The position numbers were made by a program, and so were the translations under genes. A DNA stretch of 64,000 nucleotides, taken from NCBI RefSeq assembly GCF_018531465.1, contig NZ_JAHDTF010000032.1, positions 1 to 64,000 on the forward strand, in the 5' to 3' direction. Under the pieces are notes generated by a model. It saw only the letters and a list, made by a program, of their open reading frames with translations. It did no database searches and was not told the origin of the DNA. Positions 38,282-45,639 of the stretch are shown piece after piece. Origin of the DNA: Sphaerisporangium fuscum. Lineage in GTDB: Bacteria; Actinomycetota; Actinomycetes; Streptosporangiales; Streptosporangiaceae. Numbering within the stretch: the stretch's first letter is position 1; each line of letters opens with the position of its first letter.

Positions 38282-38649
38282 CAGCGGCCCTCTCCCGCCG
38301 TGCACGTCACCTCAGGGGATGCGCCGCGGCGCATCCCGGCTTGCGGCCCGTCGTCTTGGGCCCCGGATGCTTCCGTCACGTGGACCTCCGCCGGGCGGCC
38401 CAGCGGATGGGTTCCACGGCACCGCCCTTCAGCAAGTGTGGCCTTTCGGTCGACTCTCCCGCCACCCCAATTAACGGTCGTGTCTCCCAGACCCCGCCTC
38501 CCGGTTTATGTCCGGTTCACCCCGTTAAGCAAACCTGTTGGGCAAAGATCGGTTCTCGTCCGAGAAGATCCACCTGTTCCGTCACCGTCCCGGGGATTGC
38601 CGAAACCGCGCCTCACGAGCGGTAAGAGAGGTGCCATAAGCTCGGCTAC
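38282..38649. other. divergent intergenic region, HNH nuclease / oligopeptidase
   Basis: About 370 bases without a credible gene. A near-perfect palindrome GGGATGCGCC-GC-GGCGCATCCC at 38316-38337 would lie in the leader of the HNH gene. At the other end TAAGCT lies 7 bases before the oligopeptidase ATG. Nothing else recognised. Confidence 0.4.
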
Positions 38650-40716
38650 ATGACGCGAGTGCCGTACCCGAACGCCCACCGGGACGACGTGGTCGACGAC
38701 TACCACGGAACGCCGGTACCCGACCCGTACCGCTGGCTCGAAGACGCCGACCACCCCTCCACCAAGGAGTGGCTCGAGGCGCAGAGTGAGCTGTTCACCA
38801 AGGCCATGGCCGCGTCACCGAGGCGGGAGAGCTTCCGCGACCGCATCGCCGAGCTGGTGAAGGCCGGTACGGTCGGCGCCCCGGCCTGGCGCGGGGACCG
38901 GCGCTTCTTCATGCGCCGCACGCCCGACCAGGAGCACGCCGTCCTGTACACCGTCGGTCCCGACGGGGCCGAGCAGGTCCTGCTCGACCCCATGGCGATC
39001 GACTCCTCGGGCCTGACCACGGTCGACTCCTGGCAGCCCGACAAGGAAGGCCGGCTGCTGGCCTACCAGATCTCCGTGGGCGGCGACGAGGAGTCCCAGC
39101 TCCACGTGATCGACGTCGTCACCGGCGAGCGGCTCGACGGGCCGATCGACCGCTGCCGCTACTCCCCCATCGCCTGGCTCCCGGGCGGCGAGGCGTTCTA
39201 CTACGTCCGCAGGCTCGCTCCCGGCGAGGTGCCCGAGGGCGAGGAGCAGTACCACCGCCGGGTCTACCTGCACCGGGTCGGCACGCCGGCCGAGCAGGAC
39301 GTGATGATCTTCGGCGAAGGGCTGGAGAAGACCAACTACTACGGCGTCTCGGTCTCCCGGGACGGCCGGTGGCTGTCGATCTCCGCCTCCCGCGGCACCG
39401 CCCCGCGCAACGAGCTGTGGATGGCCGACCTGTCGGCCTCCCCCGCGGAGGCCCCGGCGCTGCTTAACGTGCAGGAGGGCGTCGACGCGCAGACGGCCCT
39501 GCTGTTCGGCCGTGACGGCCGCCTGTACGTCTTCACCGACCGCGACGCCCCGCGCGCCCGCATCTGTGTGACCTCGCCCGACAGGCCCGGTCACGACGAC
39601 TGGCGCGACCTGATCCCCGAGGACCCCGAGGCGGTGCTGTCCGACTTCGCGATCCTCGACGACCTCGAGCGCCCGGTGATGCTCGTCGCCTGGACGCGCC
39701 ACGCCATCAGCGAGATCACCGTGCACGACCTCGTGACGGGCGAGAAGATCGGCGAGGTGCCCACCCCCGGGCTGGGCACGATCGGCGGCATCACCGAGCG
39801 GCCCGAGGGCGGCCACGAGGCCTGGTTCGGCTACACCGACCACACCACCCCGACCAGCGTCCTGCGCTACGACGCCCGCACGGGCGAGACCAGCCTGTGG
39901 GCGGCCTCGCCGGGCGCGGTCGAGGTCCCCGAGGTGCGCACCGAGCAGGTGGTCTACCGCTCCAAGGACGGCACCGACGTCCACATGATCGTGATCTCCC
40001 GGCCCGGCGAGGGGCCCCGGCCGACCATCCTGTACGGCTACGGCGGCTTCGGGGTGTCGCTGACGCCCGGATTCTCCGGCGCGATCCTGTCGTGGGTGGA
40101 GGCGGGCGGTGTGTACGCCGTCGCCCAGCTGCGCGGCGGCGGCGAGCAGGGCGAGGAGTGGCACCGCGCGGGCATGCTCGGTAACAAGCAGAACGTCTTC
40201 GACGACCTGCACGCCGCCGCCGAGCACCTGATCGCCACGGGCGTCACCACGCCCGAGCGGCTCGCGATCTCCGGAGGGTCGAACGGCGGCCTGCTGGTCG
40301 GCGCCGCGCTGACCCAGCGGCCCGATCTGTACGCGGCGGTCGCCTGCTCGGCCCCGCTGCTCGACATGGTGCGCTACGAGCAGTTCGGCCTGGGCGCCAC
40401 CTGGAACGTCGAGTACGGCTCGGCGGCCGTCCCCGAGGAGTTCGCCTGGCTGTGGGGTTACTCTCCTTACCACCACGTGCGTGAGGGGGTCCGCTACCCG
40501 GCCACGCTGTTCATGGTGTTCGGCTCCGACACCCGGGTGCACCCGCTGCACGCCTGGAAGATGTGCGCGGCGCTCCAGCGGGCCCAGACGGCCGACGACA
40601 GGCCCATCCTGCTGCGCAACGAGAGCGAGGTGGGCCACGGGGCGCGCGCGGTGAGCAGATCGGTCGAGCTGATGGCCGACCAGATGGCGTTCCTGGCCCA
40701 GCACACCGGCCTGTGA
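38650..40716 (+). CDS. prolyl oligopeptidase family serine peptidase (S9A)
   Basis: 688-residue cytosolic peptidase with an N-terminal beta-propeller and C-terminal alpha/beta hydrolase. The triad is Ser544 (GGSNGG), Asp627 (GSDTRVHP) and His663 (GHGARA). The N-terminal HGTPVPDPYRWLED is typical for prolyl oligopeptidases. ATG at 38650 has no ribosome binding site but TAAGCT 7 bases upstream, suggesting a leaderless message. It converges on purU with 13 bases between stops. Confidence 0.95.
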   Translation: MTRVPYPNAHRDDVVDDYHGTPVPDPYRWLEDADHPSTKEWLEAQSELFTKAMAASPRRESFRDRIAELVKAGTVGAPAWRGDRRFFMRRTPDQEHAVLYTVGPDGAEQVLLDPMAIDSSGLTTVDSWQPDKEGRLLAYQISVGGDEESQLHVIDVVTGERLDGPIDRCRYSPIAWLPGGEAFYYVRRLAPGEVPEGEEQYHRRVYLHRVGTPAEQDVMIFGEGLEKTNYYGVSVSRDGRWLSISASRGTAPRNELWMADLSASPAEAPALLNVQEGVDAQTALLFGRDGRLYVFTDRDAPRARICVTSPDRPGHDDWRDLIPEDPEAVLSDFAILDDLERPVMLVAWTRHAISEITVHDLVTGEKIGEVPTPGLGTIGGITERPEGGHEAWFGYTDHTTPTSVLRYDARTGETSLWAASPGAVEVPEVRTEQVVYRSKDGTDVHMIVISRPGEGPRPTILYGYGGFGVSLTPGFSGAILSWVEAGGVYAVAQLRGGGEQGEEWHRAGMLGNKQNVFDDLHAAAEHLIATGVTTPERLAISGGSNGGLLVGAALTQRPDLYAAVACSAPLLDMVRYEQFGLGATWNVEYGSAAVPEEFAWLWGYSPYHHVREGVRYPATLFMVFGSDTRVHPLHAWKMCAALQRAQTADDRPILLRNESEVGHGARAVSRSVELMADQMAFLAQHTGL

Positions 40717-40729
40717 GGCCGCGGGTCTC

Positions 40730-41578
40730 CTAGCGGGGAAAGACGATCGTCTTGTGGCCGTCGAGCAGCACCCGCTGCTCGGCGTGCCACCGGACGGCCC
40801 GCGCCAGCGCCAGGCACTCGACGTCGCGGCCCATCGCGGCCAGGTCGTCGGGCGAGTGGGTGTGGTTCACCCGGACGACCTCCTGCTCGATGATCGGCCC
40901 TTCGTCGAGGTCGGGCGTGACGTAGTGGGCGGTCGCGCCGATCAGCTTCACGCCCCGGGAGTACGCCTGGTGGTACGGCTTGGCGCCCTTGAACGACGGC
41001 AGGAACGAGTGGTGGATGTTGATCACCTTGCCGGCGAGCTTGCCGCACAGATCCTCCGAGAGCACCTGCATGTAGCGCGCGAGCACCACCAGATCGGCGC
41101 GGTAGTGCTCCACGAGCGTGAGGATCTCGGTCTCCTGACGCGGCTTGGACTCCGGCGTCACCGGCAGGTGGTGGTAGTCGATGCCGTACGACTGGGTGAG
41201 GGGCCGCAGGTCGGGATGGTTGGACACCACGGCGACGATCTCGATGTCGAGCAGCCCGGAGCGCACGCGGTACAGCAGGTCGTTCAGGCAGTGACCGAGC
41301 TTGCTGACCATGACCAGCACCCGGGGCCGGACGGCGAGGTCGCGCAGCCGGAACTCCATCGACAGCTCGGGGGCGAGGGCGGTGAACGCCTGGCGCAGCT
41401 CGTCCTCGGGCAGTGACGAGGTGAACTGGACGCGCAGGAAGAACCGCTTGGCCACCCGGTCGCCGAACTGCTGGCTCTCGGTGATGTCGCATCCCCGGGC
41501 GGCGAGCATGCCGGAGACGGCCGCCACCACGCCCGGCCTGTTCGGACAGGACAGGGTCACCACGTATTCGGAGCTCAC
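40730..41578 (-). CDS. purU: formyltetrahydrofolate deformylase
   Basis: Hydrolyses 10-formyl-tetrahydrofolate to formate and tetrahydrofolate, 282 residues. An N-terminal ACT domain (VTLSCPNRPGVVAAVSGMLA) precedes the formyltransferase domain with SNHPDLRPL, INIHHSFLPSFKGAKPYHQA and ATAHYVTPDLDEGPIIEQ. GTG at 41578 follows GAGGTGAG. Single gene. Confidence 0.95.
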   Translation of the reverse strand: MSSEYVVTLSCPNRPGVVAAVSGMLAARGCDITESQQFGDRVAKRFFLRVQFTSSLPEDELRQAFTALAPELSMEFRLRDLAVRPRVLVMVSKLGHCLNDLLYRVRSGLLDIEIVAVVSNHPDLRPLTQSYGIDYHHLPVTPESKPRQETEILTLVEHYRADLVVLARYMQVLSEDLCGKLAGKVINIHHSFLPSFKGAKPYHQAYSRGVKLIGATAHYVTPDLDEGPIIEQEVVRVNHTHSPDDLAAMGRDVECLALARAVRWHAEQRVLLDGHKTIVFPR

Positions 41579-41811
41579 CGGCCACTCACCTCTTCGCTCG
41601 GCGCCTGTGGCAGATTACCGCCCCCGGCGGGCACGCCGGGCCGTACTTCCGCGGGCCGAGACGGATGATCTCGGCCTGGTGGGCCGTGGAGAGGGCGATG
41701 CCCGCGCGGGTGACGGTGAGCAGGTTCGTTACGGTCGCCCGACGGTACCGAGGCGTAATCCGACATCCGGTGTTGCCTCTGGTTGACCTGGTGATTCGTA
41801 GCCTCTATCAC

Positions 41812-41973
41812 GTGAAATGGGTCGACAGCAGGGGATATGTGGTCGAGGCGCTCGTCATCGGCAACCAGCCTTGGCTGCGGGTGCACAGGGGCCATGAGTA
41901 CGTGGCGTACTACGCCGACGTCACCGAGATGTCCGAATACGTGGACCTGGCCGATCTGATGGTGGCGGACTGA
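41812..41973 (+). CDS. small conserved-type actinobacterial protein, function unknown
   Basis: 53 residues, beginning VKWVDSRGYVVEALVIG and ending EYVDLADLMVAD. The pattern of alternating hydrophobic residues suggests a small beta-sheet protein. The frame is open upstream, but GTG at 41812 has TAGCCT 7 bases before it, consistent with a leaderless start; alternatively TTGACC (41783) with 17-base spacing to TATCAC is the promoter. GTG at 41791 is another possible start. I recall similar short actinobacterial proteins but no function. Confidence 0.55.
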   Translation: MKWVDSRGYVVEALVIGNQPWLRVHRGHEYVAYYADVTEMSEYVDLADLMVAD

Positions 41974-42048
41974 GACCGCGCACCTGCCGGGGAGGTTCTG
42001 GGGGCAAGAACTACAGTGGCACCCGGTGAATGGGGAAAGGAGCTGCGG

Positions 42049-42492
42049 GTGCTGAAGTGGGACACGCTGTCGCCGGGAGAGAAGCGGGCCGCCGTCGCGC
42101 TGGCCGCGATGCTCCCGGGCTACATCAACGCGGTCTTCGTGGCCGAGCACCTGGCGGAGGCCATCGCCTGGCAGCGCGGCCAGATCGGCGACGAGGAGCT
42201 TCTCGAGCGCACCGGCTGGACGTTCAACGCCGGCCCGGAGCAGTACGCCGACATGGCGATGCGGTCGGCCAGGGCGGCGGGGGTCGACCCGGTGGAGTGG
42301 CTGGACGCGATGAAGGGCGCCTACGAGGAGCAGCGGGCCATCGCCGCCGAGCTCGAGGAACAGAGCAGGCAGCACGCGGCCGGCCACCCCGACGAGTTCT
42401 GGGAGATCATCAACGCCAACACCTGGTCCTCGGAGGAGTCGCCGGGGGACTCCCCGGAGCCACCCCCGGGAGCCGCGGAGCGGCCCGAGTGA
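42049..42492 (+). CDS. hypothetical helical protein coupled to a NUDIX hydrolase
   Basis: 147 residues, helical, with an acidic and Pro/Ser-rich C-terminal tail (ESPGDSPEPPPG). GTG at 42049 has AAAGGAG 6 bases upstream and is preferred to GTG at 42016. The stop overlaps the start of the next gene (TGATG), so the two are translated together. I recognise no family; helices contain the segments LPGYINAVFVAEHLAEAIAW and AAGVDPVEWLDAMKGAYEE. Confidence 0.75.
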   Translation: MLKWDTLSPGEKRAAVALAAMLPGYINAVFVAEHLAEAIAWQRGQIGDEELLERTGWTFNAGPEQYADMAMRSARAAGVDPVEWLDAMKGAYEEQRAIAAELEEQSRQHAAGHPDEFWEIINANTWSSEESPGDSPEPPPGAAERPE

Positions 42493-42938
42493 TGATCAGC
42501 GATCGGCCTGCCGCCCGGGTGGTCTGTGTGGACGGCGAGGGCCGCGTCCTGCTCATGCGCTGGCACGACCCCGTGAGCGGCAGGGTCTTCTGGGAGCCCC
42601 CGGGCGGTGGCATGGACCCCGGCGAGACCCCGCTCGCGGCCGCGCGGCGGGAGCTGTTCGAGGAGACCGGTCTGCCCGGCGACGCGGTGGCCGACATCTG
42701 GGTGCCGGTGGAGCGCGACTACCACTGGCTGGGCGTCCACTACGTCAAGGTGGAGCCGTTCTACCTCGCCCGCTTCACCGGCACCCCGGACGTACGCCCG
42801 TCGACGCTCACCGCCGAGGAGCTCGACACCTACCTCGGCCACGGCTGGTTCACCCCGGCCGAGCTGGGAGGCCTGCCCGACCCGGTCGAGCCTCCCGCCA
42901 TGGCCGAGGTGATCGCCCTGCTCTTCGACGCTCCCTGA
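42492..42938 (+). CDS. NUDIX hydrolase
   Basis: 148-residue pyrophosphohydrolase. The NUDIX box runs from GGGMDPGETP through AARRELFEETGLPG with the Glu pair of REL-EE intact. Substrate (nucleotide diphosphate derivative) unknown. ATG at 42492 overlaps the previous stop by one base; GTG at 42489 is equally possible. It converges on the TPR gene with 3 bases between stops. Confidence 0.92.
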   Translation: MISDRPAARVVCVDGEGRVLLMRWHDPVSGRVFWEPPGGGMDPGETPLAAARRELFEETGLPGDAVADIWVPVERDYHWLGVHYVKVEPFYLARFTGTPDVRPSTLTAEELDTYLGHGWFTPAELGGLPDPVEPPAMAEVIALLFDAP

Positions 42939-42941
42939 CGC

Positions 42942-44963
42942 TCACCCGGCCTCGTGGCGGGCCTTGACGATGTCGGGGTCCTCCGGGTCGAGGGCGTAGG
43001 CGCGGTCGAGGTCGTCCATGGCCTCCGCCGGCCTTCCGAGGGACTTCAGGGCGAGCGCCCGGTTGAAGTACAGCGCCGCGTCCTCCCCCAGTTCGATGGC
43101 ACGGGTCAGGTCGGCCACCGCGCCCTCGAGGTCGCCCGCCTCGTACCGCAGGCTCGCCCGGCTGGCCCAGGCGGAGACGAGACCCGGCGCCCCGGCGATC
43201 GCGACGTCGAAGGCCGCCGCGGCCTCCACGAGCCGTCCCGCCGTCATCTCCAGCTGCCCGAGCACGCACGACAGGTGCGGATTGCCGGGCGCCAGGGCCA
43301 GCCCCGCCTCTACGTCGGCGCGTGCGTGCTCGTCGAGGCCGAACTGCACCAGCAGCCCGGCCCGGTTGATGTAGGCGTCGAGGTAGCCGGGGTCGAGCTC
43401 CAGCACATGGTCGAGGTCGGCCTTGGCCCCTTCGAGATCGCCGGTGGAAAGCAGAAGCTGCGCCCGGTTGTAGTACCCCTCCGGGAGGGGCGGGCTCAGC
43501 CGGATGGCGGTCTCGTAGTCGGCCAGCGCCGCCTCCGTCCGTCCCATCTGGTAGAGCAGGTTGCCGCGGTCGAGGTAGTAGTCGGAGTAGAGCGGGTCCA
43601 TGGCGATGGCCGCGTCGAACTCGGCGAGCGCGTCCCCGGGGGACCCGAGCATCCCGAGAAGCTGGGCACGGTTGGCGCGCAGGATCATCCGGTGCACCAG
43701 GTGCCGTCCCGGCGGGAGGTCGGCCTCCGCCAGCGCGATCGCCGAGTCGACGAGCGCGAGCGCCCGGTCGATGTGGCCGCCGCGCATCTCGATCAGGGCT
43801 TTGCCGTTGAGGTCGAAGCCCAGCTTGAACGCCCGGACGGCGCGGTCGGGCAGCAGTTCGCTGATGGCGATGGCCTCGTTGATCCATCCCTGGGCCCGGC
43901 CGAGGTCGCGGCGGGCGGGGTCGGGATGCCGCGCGTCGAGCATCGCCCTGCCGTACGCCGAGGCCGAGTGCACCTCGGCGTCGGTGCTGGTGCGGCGGGC
44001 GCGCTCGTACAGCTCCCGGGCCTCGTCCCTGCGCCCGGCCCCGGCGAGGGCCGTCGCGGTGCCCTGGATGAAGTTCCACCAGCGCCCGGAACCGGGTTCG
44101 GCCAGTTTCAGGCCCCGCAGGCCGAGATCGGCCGCCGCCTCCAGGAATCCCTCCCCCATGCAGTGGTCGAGCGCGCTCCACAGCGCCTCGACCCCCGCAC
44201 CGGTGGGGTCGCTACCGCGCTCCCGGTGGAAGGGGATGGCCCCGAGCGCCCAGGAGGGCTCTCCCGTCGCGGCCAGCTCGTCGGCCCGCTGGTCGTGCAG
44301 GCGGGCGCGCTCGGCCGGGGGCAGCGCCTGATAGGCGCGTATCGTCTCGGGATCGTCGGCGATGCCATCGGAGGCGACATAACGGGCCGGAGAAATCGAC
44401 TGTTCCTCCATGGCCGATAATTCGGCCTTTATGATTCGTCCCCCGAATGAATCAGGTGGCGCTTTACTGGAACAGGCGACAATTGTCAAACTCGCGGGGT
44501 CGAATCGACGGAGGAGGGTGAGCAGAAGTTCACGATCCGTCTCGTCCGCCTCGTCCGCGTTGTCCACGACGATGACCCTGGGCGCGACGCCGCAGTCCCG
44601 GACGAATTCGGTGATTCCATTGGCGAGCCGCAGCGTGCGCCGAGGGGCGGGCACGAGGATGCGCTCCTCCTCCGACAGGCGCGTGTAGAGCGGCTCGCGC
44701 CGGGCGGGCACCCGATCACGAAGATCGGGTGCCGCTGCTCGGATCTCGACGTCGTGTCGTTCGACGACCGCAGCGGAGCGCTCCAAAGCGGCCGGAACCA
44801 GGGCACGCAGGAGCGATCCGCCGAAGGTGTACGGCCCCCGGAGACGACGGTGGGCGTCGTGGACGGGGGCCGGCCACACGGACGGACCGAGCCCCGCCAG
44901 CACGTCAAGGCGGTCCCTCGACCGCCCTCCATGGACCCAGAGGTGGGCAGGGAGGGTGGTCAC
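42942..44963 (-). CDS. TPR-repeat protein with NTPase-like N-terminal domain lacking a P-loop
   Basis: 673 residues. The first 200 resemble the front of STAND/AAA16-type ATPases: RLRGPYTFGGSLLRALVP and a Walker B-like VIVVDNADEADETD near residue 135, yet no GxxxxGK[ST] is present. Residues about 255-670 are tetratricopeptide repeats (repeated A-x-x-DY/E-x-AI-x-L-x-P, YYNRAQLLL, AYINRAGLL, YFNRALALKSLG). GTG at 44963 overlaps the TGA of a 24-codon peptide gene (GTGA), so both are translationally coupled. Probably a binding scaffold; partner may be the peptide. I do not recognise a characterised homologue. Confidence 0.85.
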   Translation of the reverse strand: MTTLPAHLWVHGGRSRDRLDVLAGLGPSVWPAPVHDAHRRLRGPYTFGGSLLRALVPAALERSAAVVERHDVEIRAAAPDLRDRVPARREPLYTRLSEEERILVPAPRRTLRLANGITEFVRDCGVAPRVIVVDNADEADETDRELLLTLLRRFDPASLTIVACSSKAPPDSFGGRIIKAELSAMEEQSISPARYVASDGIADDPETIRAYQALPPAERARLHDQRADELAATGEPSWALGAIPFHRERGSDPTGAGVEALWSALDHCMGEGFLEAAADLGLRGLKLAEPGSGRWWNFIQGTATALAGAGRRDEARELYERARRTSTDAEVHSASAYGRAMLDARHPDPARRDLGRAQGWINEAIAISELLPDRAVRAFKLGFDLNGKALIEMRGGHIDRALALVDSAIALAEADLPPGRHLVHRMILRANRAQLLGMLGSPGDALAEFDAAIAMDPLYSDYYLDRGNLLYQMGRTEAALADYETAIRLSPPLPEGYYNRAQLLLSTGDLEGAKADLDHVLELDPGYLDAYINRAGLLVQFGLDEHARADVEAGLALAPGNPHLSCVLGQLEMTAGRLVEAAAAFDVAIAGAPGLVSAWASRASLRYEAGDLEGAVADLTRAIELGEDAALYFNRALALKSLGRPAEAMDDLDRAYALDPEDPDIVKARHEAG

Positions 44964-45034
44964 CCCTTGTGGATCGCACTGGCCGTGCCGGTGAGGTGCA
45001 CCATGCCAGGCTTGCGGACAACGATCTTCTTCAT
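44960..45034 (-). CDS. 24-residue basic micro-peptide coupled to the TPR protein
   Basis: ATG at 45034 with GAGGAGG 9 bases upstream opens a 24-codon frame whose product begins MKKIVVRKPG and ends in ASAIHKG. It is basic (four Lys, one Arg, two His), Thr/Ser-containing and has no Cys. Its TGA overlaps the GTG start of the TPR gene, which argues that it is translated. It could be a signalling peptide, a RiPP precursor, a toxin, or merely a leader cistron that sets translation of the TPR protein. I do not recognise its family. Confidence 0.65.
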   Translation of the reverse strand: MKKIVVRKPGMVHLTGTASAIHKG

Positions 45035-45120
45035 CGGGTGTGCCCTCCTCAGGTCTTCGAGCTACAAAGACCCTATTATTCGGACAAATCCCTAATCCGC
45101 AAGCATTGAAGTTAGGACTT

Positions 45121-45639
45121 TCATGTTATAGGCGAATTACTTCTAACGATGAGTTGGGGTGACGACTCGGGCACCAAGGGCTTCTCACCGTAAACCACGA
45201 CAAGACCGCCCCTGTCCTCACGGCGGAGTTCTCGCCAGCCGAACTTGCGGTAGAGCTCCAGCGCGGCGCCCTGCCGCAGCGTCGTGTCGCCGCGAAGCGC
45301 GCGGTAGCCGAGCTTCCTCGCCGATTCCTCCAGGGCCACGAGGACCTGGGCGCCGAAGCCGCGCCGCTGGAAGTCCGGGTGGACCCGCAGCCGGCACACC
45401 TCCGCCGTCTCCTCGTCGAGACGCCGCAGGCCTCCCATGGCGACGATGCCCGCCCCCTCCACCTCACCGACGAGGAAGTCGCCCCTGTCGGCCAGGTAGA
45501 CCTGGTTGATGCGCGGCATGTCGTCGTCGTAGTAGACGCCGTCCCCTTCGAAGATGCCGACCTGCGCGAGACATGTGCGGTGGAGCTCCCAGACGGCTTC
45601 CCGATCCGACCAGCGATACCGCCTGAGCACAAGCGTCAT
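45121..45639 (-). CDS. GNAT-family N-acetyltransferase
   Basis: 172 residues. Acetyl-CoA-binding motif A is CRLRVHPDFQRRGFGAQVL (R-x-x-G-x-G/A), with motif B near ALELYRKFGWRE. Substrate unknown. ATG at 45639 overlaps the stop of the XRE/TPR regulator gene (ATGA), so it is translationally coupled to it. The last codons (AGA AGT AAT ... ATA ACA) are AT-rich and unlike the rest, as though the gene's end runs into the promoter of the following micro-peptide. Confidence 0.9.
   Translation of the reverse strand: MTLVLRRYRWSDREAVWELHRTCLAQVGIFEGDGVYYDDDMPRINQVYLADRGDFLVGEVEGAGIVAMGGLRRLDEETAEVCRLRVHPDFQRRGFGAQVLVALEESARKLGYRALRGDTTLRQGAALELYRKFGWRELRREDRGGLVVVYGEKPLVPESSPQLIVRSNSPIT

Noticed and set aside
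41587-42387. Minus-strand frame opposite the 42 kb small genes
   Set aside because: The plus-strand genes have a perfect ribosome binding site and a coupled NUDIX gene; the minus frame has no recognisable content.
42942-44963. Possible active STAND ATPase
   Set aside because: No GxxxxGK[ST] P-loop exists in the N-terminal domain, so ATP hydrolysis is not claimed; only a Walker B-like stretch is seen.
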